A DNA stretch of 32,249 nucleotides, taken from assembly GCF_900167945.1 (NCBI RefSeq), contig NZ_FUZA01000017.1, forward strand, positions 1-32,249. The letters are read 5' to 3'. Below, one piece after another: positions 6,749-15,257 of the stretch. Positions within the stretch are counted from its first letter, which is position 1. Every line of letters begins with the position of its first letter. Both the position numbers and the translations under genes were made by a program. The notes beneath the pieces were generated by a model. The model did not search any database. It saw only the letters and a program-made list of their open reading frames with translations, and had not been told where the DNA came from. This DNA comes from Dyadobacter psychrophilus. GTDB lineage: Bacteria > Bacteroidota > Bacteroidia > Cytophagales > Spirosomataceae.

Positions 6749-8434
6749 ATGGAGAAAATAAAGCCCTTTAAACGGCTATGGGACTTAATCTTAACAGACA
6801 GGTCCGATATTGGATCGATCTACTTCTATGCAATATTGAGCGGAGTAGTCAATTTAAGCCTACCACTTGGTATTCAAGCTATTATCAGCTTTGTCCTGGG
6901 GGCCTCGATGGTCACTTCCATTTATGTATTGATTACGTTAGTCGTAATCGGGGTGGCCGCTGTCGGCCTGATGCAGATCAATCAAATGAAGATCATTGAA
7001 AAAATACAGCAAAAGATTTTCACGCGTTATGCTTTTGAATTCGCTGACAAAATCCCCCGGTTCGACCTGATAAAAACGGACGGGTTCTATCTGCCGGAAA
7101 AAGTGAACCGGTTTTTCGATGTATTGAGCGTACATAAAGGTATCTCCAAACTATTACTTGAAGTCCCTATTGCCAGTATCCAGATCGTTTTCGGTCTGGC
7201 CTTACTGTCAATTTACCATCCTTTCTTCATTCTTTTTGGACTATCCCTGCTATTGGTGCTTTCGCTGATTTTCCGACTAACGGGCGCAAACGGTTTAAAG
7301 ACTTCCCTGCAAGAGAGCGTCAATAAGTACAAGACCGTCGGCTGGCTTGAAGAAATGGCAAGAATTAACAATCCCTTTAAGCTTGCCTATGATGCCCATT
7401 TCAATTTGACTAGGACCGATACGAACGTAAGCAAGTACCTGCAATCGCGTACAGACCATTTCGGTGTGTTACTTTTTCAATATAAAACACTCATGATCAC
7501 CAAAGTGGCCATCACCTTGGCGATGCTGGCAGGAGGCTCTTACCTTTTGCTCGAACAGGAAATCAATGTTGGTGAATTCATTGCGGCTGAAATCGTGGTG
7601 TTGACCGTGATCAATGCAGTTGAGAAATTGATCATCAATTTAGATAGTGTATACGATGTGGTCACTGGCCTGGAAAAGCTTGCGACCATTACTGAAAACC
7701 TCTCTGAACAAACGGGAAGCATTACTTTGGACTCAGTTGAAAAAGGCATCGGCATTGATCTGATTGATTTTTCTTTTGCATTCCCCAGCGGTAAGACAAT
7801 ATTCAGCGGTGTCAACATTCATATTCCATCAGGGAGCCTGGTAGGCGTATATGCAACCGGCATGTCAGGCAAATCCACTTTCTTAAAGATACTCGCCGGA
7901 CACTTTCAGCAATTCTCCGGCTCTTTACTGATCAATAAGGTGCCCCTCAGAAATTACCGGTTGCCGTCGCTTCGCAAAAGACTAAGTCTGTACCTGAATG
8001 AAAAGGATATATTTATCGGATCGGTTCTGGAAAATATTCTTGTGGGCCGAAACCATATCAGCTCGCAGGAAATAGTAAATCTGGCCGAGAAGACCGGCCT
8101 TTCTGGATTTTTGGACGCATTGCCTGAAGGGTTTGAAACCCAGGTAGCCCCCAACGGCAAGAACCTGCCAAGTCAATATGTCAAACGCATTTCCCTGCTC
8201 AGGGCTTTGCTGGACAATCCGCTCCTTTTACTACTGGAAGATCCCTGGGAGGGCATGGGCGGACCTGAAAAGCAGAAAATGATGGGGTACTTGGCCAGTA
8301 AACGCGGCCAGTCCACGGTAGTTATTGCAAGCAGTGACCCCGGATTTCTAGCACAGTGCGACTACCATATTGTACTCAGTAACGCAACAGCCACTATAAC
8401 ACCAAACGTAGAAGATGGATCCGCTTTCTTATAA
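6749..8434 (+). CDS. ABC exporter, membrane + degenerate nucleotide-binding domain
   Basis: The 561-residue protein is a half-transporter: an exporter-type membrane domain (about 20-300, with several hydrophobic helices) followed by an ABC ATPase domain (about 335-550). It has no C39 peptidase domain. The ATPase core is unusual. Walker A is ATGMSGKS at 369-376 with Lys375 kept but the first Gly replaced. The Q-loop Gln appears as Asn417. The LSGGQ signature is LPSQY at 473-477. Walker B ends LLLLED, so the Asp-Glu pair is inverted to Glu497-Asp498. The switch His is replaced by Ser (IASSD, 526-530). The next gene overlaps by 20 bp and encodes the HlyD adaptor, so this is the inner-membrane part of a tripartite exporter. 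The substrate is unknown. ATP may bind without normal hydrolysis. Confidence 0.88.
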   Translation: MEKIKPFKRLWDLILTDRSDIGSIYFYAILSGVVNLSLPLGIQAIISFVLGASMVTSIYVLITLVVIGVAAVGLMQINQMKIIEKIQQKIFTRYAFEFADKIPRFDLIKTDGFYLPEKVNRFFDVLSVHKGISKLLLEVPIASIQIVFGLALLSIYHPFFILFGLSLLLVLSLIFRLTGANGLKTSLQESVNKYKTVGWLEEMARINNPFKLAYDAHFNLTRTDTNVSKYLQSRTDHFGVLLFQYKTLMITKVAITLAMLAGGSYLLLEQEINVGEFIAAEIVVLTVINAVEKLIINLDSVYDVVTGLEKLATITENLSEQTGSITLDSVEKGIGIDLIDFSFAFPSGKTIFSGVNIHIPSGSLVGVYATGMSGKSTFLKILAGHFQQFSGSLLINKVPLRNYRLPSLRKRLSLYLNEKDIFIGSVLENILVGRNHISSQEIVNLAEKTGLSGFLDALPEGFETQVAPNGKNLPSQYVKRISLLRALLDNPLLLLLEDPWEGMGGPEKQKMMGYLASKRGQSTVVIASSDPGFLAQCDYHIVLSNATATITPNVEDGSAFL

Positions 8435-9749
8435 AATCCCGCTCAAATCCCTGGATACCATTTACCTGCAGGACCAGGAAAGCAAGGTCAGGTATTGGTT
8501 TTACGGCATCGTTATCCTGCTGGGACTGACGCTGTTTTTACCATGGACACAGAACATCAAGGCCCGGGGCGACATTACTTCGCTTTACCAGGAACAGCGC
8601 CCTCAAAACATTAACTCCCCTATTCCGGGTAAAATCGTCAGATGGGCTGTCAAGGAAGGGGACTTCGTAAAAAAAGGCGACACGATCTTGCAAATCTCGG
8701 AGATCAAAGAAGACTATCTGGACCCCAATCTGGTCAGCCGTACCCAGCAGCAGGTGGAAGCAAAAAAAGGTGCAATCAATTTCTATAAAGGAAAAGCGGC
8801 CACCTCCGTCTCGCAGATGGAAGCCCTCAGCTCCGCGCAAACTTTTAAGATCAGTCAACTTGAAAACAAGCTGGGCCAGCTTAACAACAAGCTCACAGGC
8901 GAGCAGGCTGAGCTGGAAGCCATCACCAATGAATTTAACCTGACCAAAGATCAGTACGAGCGCCAGCAGAAAATGTTCGAGCAGGGGCTGGTTTCACAGA
9001 CTCAGCTCCAGCAGCGCAACACCACGTTTCAGAATGCGTTGGCTAAAAAAATAGCTGCCGAGAATAAGATAGCACAGACCAGGCAGGAGATGCTCATTGT
9101 AAAGATCGAACAAAACGGCGTGCAGCAGGAATATACCGAAAAGATCAGCAAGGCAGAAGGCGACCGGTTGCAGAGCCTGAGCAATATCGCATCCGGACAG
9201 GGGGAAATGGCCAAACTGGAAAACCAGGTTGCCAACTACACCATTCGAAATGGCATGTATGTTATCCTGGCCCCGCAGGATGGCCAGATCGTCCAGGCAA
9301 ATAAGGCGGGTATTGGGGAGATACTCAAAGACGGGGAACGTATCACGGTGATCGTTCCGACACGGGTAAACTATGCGGTGGAAATGTATGTGCGCCCGGT
9401 AGACTTGCCGCTGGTCAGCACCGGGCAAAAAGTCAGGTTCATGTTTGATGGCTTCCCCGCTATCATATTCAGCGGCTGGCCCCAGAACAGTTACGGGACC
9501 TTTGGCGGAAAGGTGGTCGCATTCGAGCACACGATCAGCACCAATGGGATGTTCAGGGTGCTTGTGGCCGAAGATGCCACTGACCGGCCCTGGCCGCAGC
9601 AACTGAAACTGGGAACAGGGGCGCAAGGGATTGCCCTTCTGAAAGACGTCCCCCTTTGGTACGAGCTATGGCGTAACATCAACGGATTCCCACCGGATTA
9701 TTACACTTTGAAGGAGCCCGGGTCCAAAGGTTCGGGTAAAGAAAAATAA
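8415..9749 (+). CDS. HlyD-family periplasmic adaptor protein
   Basis: The 444-residue protein has one N-terminal membrane helix (about 27-45, FYGIVILLGLTLFLPW), then a split biotinyl-lipoyl motif. The first half is near 70-96 (IPGKIVRWAVKEGDFVKKGD) and the second near 285-310 (ILAPQDGQIVQANKAGIGE). Between them lies a long alpha-hairpin coiled coil (about 118-270, rich in Q/E/K/A). A beta-barrel C-terminal domain follows, with VEMYVRPVDLPLVSTGQKVRF. Its start lies inside the ABC gene (20-bp overlap), so the two are translationally coupled. It bridges the inner-membrane exporter to the TolC channel encoded next. Confidence 0.92.
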   Translation: MDPLSYKIPLKSLDTIYLQDQESKVRYWFYGIVILLGLTLFLPWTQNIKARGDITSLYQEQRPQNINSPIPGKIVRWAVKEGDFVKKGDTILQISEIKEDYLDPNLVSRTQQQVEAKKGAINFYKGKAATSVSQMEALSSAQTFKISQLENKLGQLNNKLTGEQAELEAITNEFNLTKDQYERQQKMFEQGLVSQTQLQQRNTTFQNALAKKIAAENKIAQTRQEMLIVKIEQNGVQQEYTEKISKAEGDRLQSLSNIASGQGEMAKLENQVANYTIRNGMYVILAPQDGQIVQANKAGIGEILKDGERITVIVPTRVNYAVEMYVRPVDLPLVSTGQKVRFMFDGFPAIIFSGWPQNSYGTFGGKVVAFEHTISTNGMFRVLVAEDATDRPWPQQLKLGTGAQGIALLKDVPLWYELWRNINGFPPDYYTLKEPGSKGSGKEK

Positions 9750-9763
9750 AATGAGGCTGAATT

Positions 9764-11179
9764 ATGAGAAGCTTGGCAATACAATTAGGCCTTCTGGTTG
9801 GGCTGACGGTTTTAACCCCGGCGAAATCGCAGGATTCTACCAAAACATTAAATGCGGCGCAAGTCATGGAGCTGGTGCGAAAGTTTCACCCAGTGGCCAT
9901 ACAGGCTGGTATCCATATTGATAAGGCCCAGGCCGACCTGTTGATCGCCCGCGGCGGGTTTGATCCCATCCTGGGTGCTTACGTATCGCGCAAGCGTTTT
10001 GAGGGAACTAATTATTACAACGCGACCTCGCCCGAAATCACCATTCCTACCTGGTATGGGATCGAAGTGCACAGCGGCGTAGATAACTACACCGGGGAGC
10101 GGCTCGACCCGACGATAACCAAAGGACAATCGGCTTTCCTGGGTGTGAGCGTTCCCCTGGCACGGGACCTGGTCATGGACAAGCGGCGGGCATTCTTGAA
10201 GCAAGCCCGCATTTTCAGGTCCCTGGCTGATACCGAGCAAAAACTGGTGCTGAATGATTTGTTGATGGATACCATGGATGCGTATTGGCAGTGGGTCGGT
10301 TACTACAATCAGTCTCTGATTGTTAAGGCTAATGTTGAAATCAACACGCAGCGGCTTGATTTTGTCCGCAAGTCGCTGCTCAATGGCGAGCGTGCTGCCA
10401 TTGACACCATTGAAACATTGGCCCAGTTACAGAGCTTTCAATATCAACAAAATCAGTATCAGCTTGAATTTCGCAATGCAGGTCTGCGGCTTTCTGCGTT
10501 TCTATGGAATGATGCGGGCGAGCCATTTACGCTGCCTGAAGCGGTTGTACCTCCCGCCGACTGGGACAATGAACAAAACATAAAAGACTTCGAGCTAGAC
10601 CTGTCCAGTCTGCTTTTGACGGCCGCACAAACACATCCTGAAATGCGTAGTTATGATTTTAAGCTACGTGCCCTGGACATTGAAAAAAAGCTCAAATTCC
10701 AACAACTTTTACCAAAAGCCGATTTCCGATACAACCACCTGAGCAAAGGGTATAATGCACTGGCAAGCGCCGGAGAGTACGCAATTTTTGATAACAACTA
10801 CCAGTACGGATTCAAGTTTGAAATACCCCTGCGGCTTTCAGCAGGACGCGGGGAATACAAGAAGGCGCAGCTCAAAATCCAGGAGACCAGGCTGGGACGA
10901 ATGCAAAAACAGCTGGAGCTGGAAGTGAAAGTCAGACAATACTACAATGAGTTTAATGCGCTTAGGCAGCAGATCAGCCTGCAAAATTTGAACTATGCAA
11001 ACTACCAGCAACTGGTGAAGGCCGAAGAAGTTCGGTTTTCCAATGGTGAAAGCTCGTTATTCCTGATCAACAGCCGTGAAAATAAAGCGCTGGAAGCCCG
11101 GCAAAAACTCATCGAGCTGAAAACGAAATATTTTAAAATAGCATATGCTCTCCAATGGAGTGCGGGATTGCTGGACTAA
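9764..11179 (+). CDS. TolC-family outer-membrane channel
   Basis: The 471-residue protein has a signal peptide (MRSLAIQLGLLVGLTVLTPA, cut near KSQ) and two repeated helical halves of the outer-membrane-efflux-protein type. These contain long amphipathic helices such as LNDLLMDTMDAYWQWVGYYN and LELEVKVRQYYNEFNALRQQ, and the family-typical ENKALEARQKLIELKTKYFK near the end. It is the third gene of the ABC-HlyD-TolC operon (14-bp gap) and completes the export path across the outer membrane. Confidence 0.92.
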   Translation: MRSLAIQLGLLVGLTVLTPAKSQDSTKTLNAAQVMELVRKFHPVAIQAGIHIDKAQADLLIARGGFDPILGAYVSRKRFEGTNYYNATSPEITIPTWYGIEVHSGVDNYTGERLDPTITKGQSAFLGVSVPLARDLVMDKRRAFLKQARIFRSLADTEQKLVLNDLLMDTMDAYWQWVGYYNQSLIVKANVEINTQRLDFVRKSLLNGERAAIDTIETLAQLQSFQYQQNQYQLEFRNAGLRLSAFLWNDAGEPFTLPEAVVPPADWDNEQNIKDFELDLSSLLLTAAQTHPEMRSYDFKLRALDIEKKLKFQQLLPKADFRYNHLSKGYNALASAGEYAIFDNNYQYGFKFEIPLRLSAGRGEYKKAQLKIQETRLGRMQKQLELEVKVRQYYNEFNALRQQISLQNLNYANYQQLVKAEEVRFSNGESSLFLINSRENKALEARQKLIELKTKYFKIAYALQWSAGLLD

Positions 11180-11490
11180 ACAATTCTAAAATCTAAACAA
11201 ACATCAAGATTAAATACTGCCCGGTGGTTATTGCCCGGTAGCCCAGAGTCGAAGGATGTAATACAAAGTGCCGGTCAGCCACGGCTACCAATATATGCTT
11301 TGTAGCTGGCACATTTTAATTTTCTAGAATAATGGTGGTGATAATGGTGTGCGTTGTTGGCGTTTTGCACCCGTATGCCCTCTCCCAATCTGGAGATTCG
11401 GCCGGCCAAACGTTTCTTGTTTTGATCAGACCACATAAGACTGCCTACTAAACTGTGCTAAGTATACAATCAACTTAAAACGAAAGCCAC
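11180..11490. other. Intergenic region after tolC; possible hairpin
   Basis: No gene is seen between the convergent tolC and usp genes. GTGCC (11268-11272) can pair with GGCAC (11308-11312), and the overlapping TACAAAG (11262-11268) can instead pair with CTTTGTA (11298-11304). These two alternative stems may act in termination, followed by an ATTTTAATTTT run from 11313. The rest shows no recognisable pattern. Confidence 0.4.
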
Positions 11491-12318
11491 TTACCTGATA
11501 TGGTATACGAGTAAGGGCAGACGCGTTTCCACAACCAATCTTTTTGTCATACTTGGATTTGTGATATACTGTTCTAAAAAGCCTCTTTCACGGGTAGAAA
11601 CAACTAATAAGTCAGCGCCTTCCTGGTAACAATACCTTCTAATACCCTCAATAAAATTTATATCCTGTGCGATAACAACGTCCATATCTGCTATATCGAG
11701 CTCCTGGATGTTTCTTAGCATATGCTCTTCATTTGTATGGCTCCCAAGCTGGTGGAACGGATTAATGTGAACCAGGATAAGTTTGGCACCAAGCTGCTTT
11801 GCCAGCGCCTTTATCTGATGCAAAATCTCAGTTTCTCGCGGGTCAAACCGCGTAGCATATACAATATTTTTAAACTCCTTTACTGTAGCCTGGGGCGGGA
11901 TAACCAAGACAGGACAGAGCGCATCCAACGCAACACGGGCTGACAAACTGCCGATCAGTTTATCCATAAATGTCCCCTGCCCTGTCCGGCCAATGACAAT
12001 CAGATCAGCATTGATCTCATCTGCCTGCCGCAATATCGCAGTCTGGACCGCATCCGACTCCCAAATACCGTGCACCTGATATCCTTCTGACTGAACGCCA
12101 GCTACATATTCGTCCAGTTGCTGCTTGTACGAGTTTTCCAATTCGTTGAAAATTACACGCGTACCCTCTGTGATTGGTATTGCAATGCCCTTATCCGCAG
12201 ACTGGGAGGTATGCATAATGGCCAATTCAGCGCCTGTTTTATCCGAAATTACTTTGGCCGCTTTCAGTACTTTTTGTGAATTTTTTGAGAAATCAATAGG
12301 GACCAGTATTGTTTTCAT
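11491..12318 (-). CDS. Universal stress protein, two tandem Usp domains
   Basis: The product is 275 aa from ATG 12316-12318, chosen because the family begins MKTILVPIDFS. The frame runs 22 codons further to a TTG with no family similarity. Domain 1 (1-150) has the ATP-binding pattern G-2x-G-9x-G-S in GRTGQGTFMDKLIGS. Domain 2 (about 150-275) begins FKNIVYATRF and lacks that motif, ending VVETRLPLLVYHI, so only the first half is likely to bind nucleotide. Tandem Usp proteins of this size are common in Bacteroidota and are linked to stress or stationary-phase survival. It lies 66 bp downstream of the terC-like gene on the same strand and probably shares its transcript. Confidence 0.9.
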   Translation of the reverse strand: MKTILVPIDFSKNSQKVLKAAKVISDKTGAELAIMHTSQSADKGIAIPITEGTRVIFNELENSYKQQLDEYVAGVQSEGYQVHGIWESDAVQTAILRQADEINADLIVIGRTGQGTFMDKLIGSLSARVALDALCPVLVIPPQATVKEFKNIVYATRFDPRETEILHQIKALAKQLGAKLILVHINPFHQLGSHTNEEHMLRNIQELDIADMDVVIAQDINFIEGIRRYCYQEGADLLVVSTRERGFLEQYITNPSMTKRLVVETRLPLLVYHIR

Positions 12319-12384
12319 AAAGTATTGGAAATGTTTGATATTGCACGTAAGATAAGCTTGTGGATTACTCGTACTTTTTACCAA

Positions 12385-13137
12385 CTATGATAGCAGGCGA
12401 TCTTCTGTTTGCTGGTAATGTTCATGGGTTTTTACCGGAGTGCTTTTTGATTTGTTCATGCGTATCTGAAACACATCAACCAGCAGCGAAAATGCCATAG
12501 AGAAGTAAATGTAACCCTTTGGGATTTCAAGCCCGAAACCCTCACTCACCAACGAAAAGCCAATTAGTAACAAAAATGACAAAGCGAGCATTTTAAATGC
12601 GGGATGCCGGTTTACAAAACTAATGATCGTTTCGGCAGCTACCAGCATCAGTATCACTGTCGCAATAACCGCCACATACATTACCCAAACTTCCCTTACC
12701 ATACCAATGGCGGTAATTATCGAGTCGATGGAAAAAACCATATCCATGATTAGTATCTGCGTAAGGACTTCTACGAATGAGGAAGCTTTTATCTGTTTAC
12801 TCTGGTCGCCTTCCTCCCCTTCCATTTTATGATAAATCTCAGTTGAACTCTTATAAAGCAGAAATAAACCTCCGGCAAGTAGCACCAGCTCTTTACCGGA
12901 AAACCCTTCGCCATAAACCACAAATAAGTCCTTATCAAGCCTCATAATGAGTGAGATGAGAAGCAAAAGCCCAATGCGCATCACACCAGCAAGTACCAGA
13001 CCGTACTGCCTGGCTTTCATCTGTTGATCTGCCGGGAGCTTCGCTGCGATAATAGATATAAAAATGACGTTGTCAATGCCTAGAACCGCTTCCAAAGCGA
13101 CCAGCGATAACAGTGAAATGATGATTTCGAATTCCAC
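12385..13137 (-). CDS. TerC-family integral membrane protein
   Basis: The 250-residue protein has seven or eight hydrophobic helices. It carries two TerC family marks with membrane-embedded acidic residues: LEAVLGIDNVIFISI near residue 20 and MDMVFSIDSIITAIG near 135. Members export metal ions, with manganese shown for several, or act in tellurite resistance and loading of exported metalloproteins. The substrate here is not evident. The hydrophilic C-terminal tail (KSKSTPVKTHEHYQQTEDR) contains scattered His. It lies upstream of the universal stress gene, suggesting a stress-response pair. Confidence 0.88.
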   Translation of the reverse strand: MEFEIIISLLSLVALEAVLGIDNVIFISIIAAKLPADQQMKARQYGLVLAGVMRIGLLLLISLIMRLDKDLFVVYGEGFSGKELVLLAGGLFLLYKSSTEIYHKMEGEEGDQSKQIKASSFVEVLTQILIMDMVFSIDSIITAIGMVREVWVMYVAVIATVILMLVAAETIISFVNRHPAFKMLALSFLLLIGFSLVSEGFGLEIPKGYIYFSMAFSLLVDVFQIRMNKSKSTPVKTHEHYQQTEDRLLS

Positions 13138-13268
13138 GGATAATGTTGTTTAAGTTTGCCCTTTAAATATGAGTGCGGTCTGAACTGCCTATCAAAGCGA
13201 ATTTCATCATACTTATCATTGGAAAATCTAAATCGCGACAAAATGATTACTTCCTGGCCAAACTCGAC

Positions 13269-13487
13269 CCATAAAAACAGGGTATAAGAAAGCTTTGGAA
13301 CCTATCATGTCTACTTTGCTCTTGTCAAGATCCAGCAGACTACAAACCATATAAATGCTTGTAGCTTTGCTGATGTTAATGAGCAGAAAATAGCCCAGGA
13401 GCGCGTCACGCCATGGAGGTATTCATTGCAGAACATAAAAATCTGAAATGCCAACCTCAAAACTTTGTGCAAATATTAAATTCATAA
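13269..13487 (+). pseudogene. Fossil of a LysR-family regulator gene
   Basis: Two blocks match the intact LysR gene at 19185-20108 at the DNA level and in the same order. Block one, 13269-13326, aligns with 19567-19625, with small indels, and reads like the VDFALV region. Block two, 13402-13440, aligns with 19783-19821 at about 35 of 39 bases and encodes GARHAMEVFIAEHK against GTRQVMEVFIAEHK. About 90-150 bp between the blocks have been lost or scrambled, stops and shifts interrupt the frame, and the reading ends at TAA 13485-13487. The 5' half of the gene is not recognisable. This is the remnant of a paralogue or a duplicated copy. Confidence 0.75.
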
Positions 13488-13543
13488 AAAATAAACCGAA
13501 ATCTTCGTTAGAAATACTAGTTAGTATTCTGAACATCTAGAAC

Positions 13544-14221
13544 TCAAAATTTTATTTTAATTCCATAATTTTGATTCTGAATGTTTTGATGACTATCTGG
13601 ACTTATTCTATTATCACGGATATATAGATATTTTAAATTTCTCAAACCCTTTATTTCAGCAGGTACAGAATTGAAGTCATTTTCGTTTAAGTAGAGCATT
13701 TCCAAATGCGCCAAGCTACCAATATTCTTAGGCAACCTTTTTAAATGGTCATTTTCTAAATGTAAAATTTTGAGACTTGGTAACAGGCTAAGCGTCCTTA
13801 TCGCAGTAGCTACCTTGAAATGTTTTTCATCATTTAAAAATAGTTCCTCTAATTTAGTTAAATTACTCAATGACTTAGGTAGAATTTTAAAATCGTTGCC
13901 ACTTAAATCAAGTACTTTCAAATTCCGTAAAAATGCAATTTCACCAGGTATTTCTTTTAAATGATCGTTTTTGAGACTTAAATATTGCAGATTTTCAAAT
14001 TTAGCCCAATTAACATTTTGCATCATTGAATTTTTGTTGCTCAAATTTAAACGGTAAACTATTTCTGGATTTTTAAGAGCCTCATCCAAGGACGTATATT
14101 CTTTATTTATTAAAGTAGAATCTACATTACTTATTGACATTGATACTAGCTTTGACTGACCCAATACAATTTGCGAATAGGTACAAAGTATAATAATAAG
14201 GTGGCTGTATTTCATTTTCAT
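13544..14221 (-). CDS. Secreted leucine-rich-repeat protein, coupled to Fic
   Basis: The 225-residue protein starts with a hydrophobic signal-like segment (about 5-21, SHLIIILCTYSQIVLG followed by QSK), so export is predicted. A non-repeat part is followed by six leucine-rich repeats (about 78-205) of the bacterial 23-residue type LxxLxLxxNxLxxLPxxIxxLxx, for example LKVLDLSGNDFKILPKSLSN. The third repeat is longer and irregular. There are no catalytic residues, and LRRs bind proteins. ATG 14219-14221 shares a base with the stop of the Fic gene (TAATG), so translation is coupled. An alternative ATG lies two codons later. The function may be to bind or restrain the Fic protein or its target, but the signal peptide argues against a simple cytoplasmic antitoxin. 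Confidence 0.8.
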   Translation of the reverse strand: MKMKYSHLIIILCTYSQIVLGQSKLVSMSISNVDSTLINKEYTSLDEALKNPEIVYRLNLSNKNSMMQNVNWAKFENLQYLSLKNDHLKEIPGEIAFLRNLKVLDLSGNDFKILPKSLSNLTKLEELFLNDEKHFKVATAIRTLSLLPSLKILHLENDHLKRLPKNIGSLAHLEMLYLNENDFNSVPAEIKGLRNLKYLYIRDNRISPDSHQNIQNQNYGIKIKF

Positions 14222-15000
14222 TATTTTATTCCACGATTTTTTGACTGAGATTTTTCTCTATTTATTCCTATAAGATTGACGCTATCATAAAGTAAAGTAA
14301 CATTGACCAACAAGCGATCAAGTTCCTGTTCAAAGAACTGCTCGGTGTAATCATTCCATTTACCTGGGTGGTTCATAAGCTCTTTAAAGCTACTAGCAAG
14401 TGTAGCAATATATTCCTTTTTTTGCGGAGTATCATTTATAAATATTGGGGGATATAACTCGTACATTAGCATCCAGTTTTTTGCAATTCTTGTCACTCTT
14501 CCATTTCCATCCACAAAAGGGTGAATTCTAATTAGCTCATGATGAAAATATATTGCCCTAATAACAGGATTTGAAATGAATTGAATTTTGTAAAAAAGTT
14601 CAGAAACCAATTGCGGAACGTCTGTTGGATCGGGACAAATATAGGCTCCAATTTGAACAAAGGTTTGTCTGTACCGGTTGGGATGGATAGCATTAGTTTC
14701 GGGAGAGGCTAAACGAAGAAGCTGAAATAACTGCATTTCCCTTTCAAAATTATAGTGCAAAATTATTTCTTCTATAACAAAATCAAGTGATACTTTTAAG
14801 TTTTGTAAATACTCCTTGGCTTCTTCTTCATTTTGAGCTTCCATTTGAGCATTTTTAATACTCAATAGTTCTTTTAGATTATTAACTCCTTCTAAATATA
14901 TGTCCAATAGGTCATCGTCGAGGTGGTGCCGGCTGTAGATAATCAGTCTGTAAATTGACTTTATTGTGTTGTCAATTTCGTCTATCTTTTTTTGGTTCAT
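14221..15000 (-). CDS. Fic-family protein (adenylyltransferase-like)
   Basis: The product is 259 aa from ATG 14998-15000, preferred because AGAGG lies 8 bases upstream. A longer frame runs to ATG 15040-15042. The Fic motif HPFVDGNGRVTR is complete (residues 160-171), with the upstream flap region PNRYRQTFVQIGAY. The N-terminal helix carries DIYLEGVNN, which occupies the place of the class II inhibitory motif [S/T]xxxE[G/N]. The Glu-Gly is kept, but the first residue is Asp. The enzyme most likely adds AMP to a protein Ser/Thr/Tyr. The target is unknown. It overlaps the LRR gene by one base. Codon use and low GC match the LRR and outer-membrane genes around it and differ from the metabolic genes. 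Confidence 0.88.
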   Translation of the reverse strand: MNQKKIDEIDNTIKSIYRLIIYSRHHLDDDLLDIYLEGVNNLKELLSIKNAQMEAQNEEEAKEYLQNLKVSLDFVIEEIILHYNFEREMQLFQLLRLASPETNAIHPNRYRQTFVQIGAYICPDPTDVPQLVSELFYKIQFISNPVIRAIYFHHELIRIHPFVDGNGRVTRIAKNWMLMYELYPPIFINDTPQKKEYIATLASSFKELMNHPGKWNDYTEQFFEQELDRLLVNVTLLYDSVNLIGINREKSQSKNRGIK

Positions 15001-15257
15001 CTTAATTACCTCTATTGGTAGTAGTTCCATTATCACTTGCATTTAATCGTTTTAATTTTATTATACCACTAAACAGGCGAAGGCAATTGAAAAATAATAG
15101 ATCCCTTGGGGAATGTTAAACAGAAAGCTTTTTACAAGAAGCGAAACGCGTACCGTTATTAAAAAACACAAAATCTGATAAAAATCACCTTATCCAAATT
15201 ACCCACTTTATCCCTTATTTTCATAAATTCAACGCCAAAGGCGGCGCACTTCAGTTG

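Noticed and set aside
8994..9626. A 210-codon minus-strand frame opposite the HlyD gene
   Set aside because: The sense strand encodes a clear HlyD adaptor; the antisense product has no domain and reflects codon bias.
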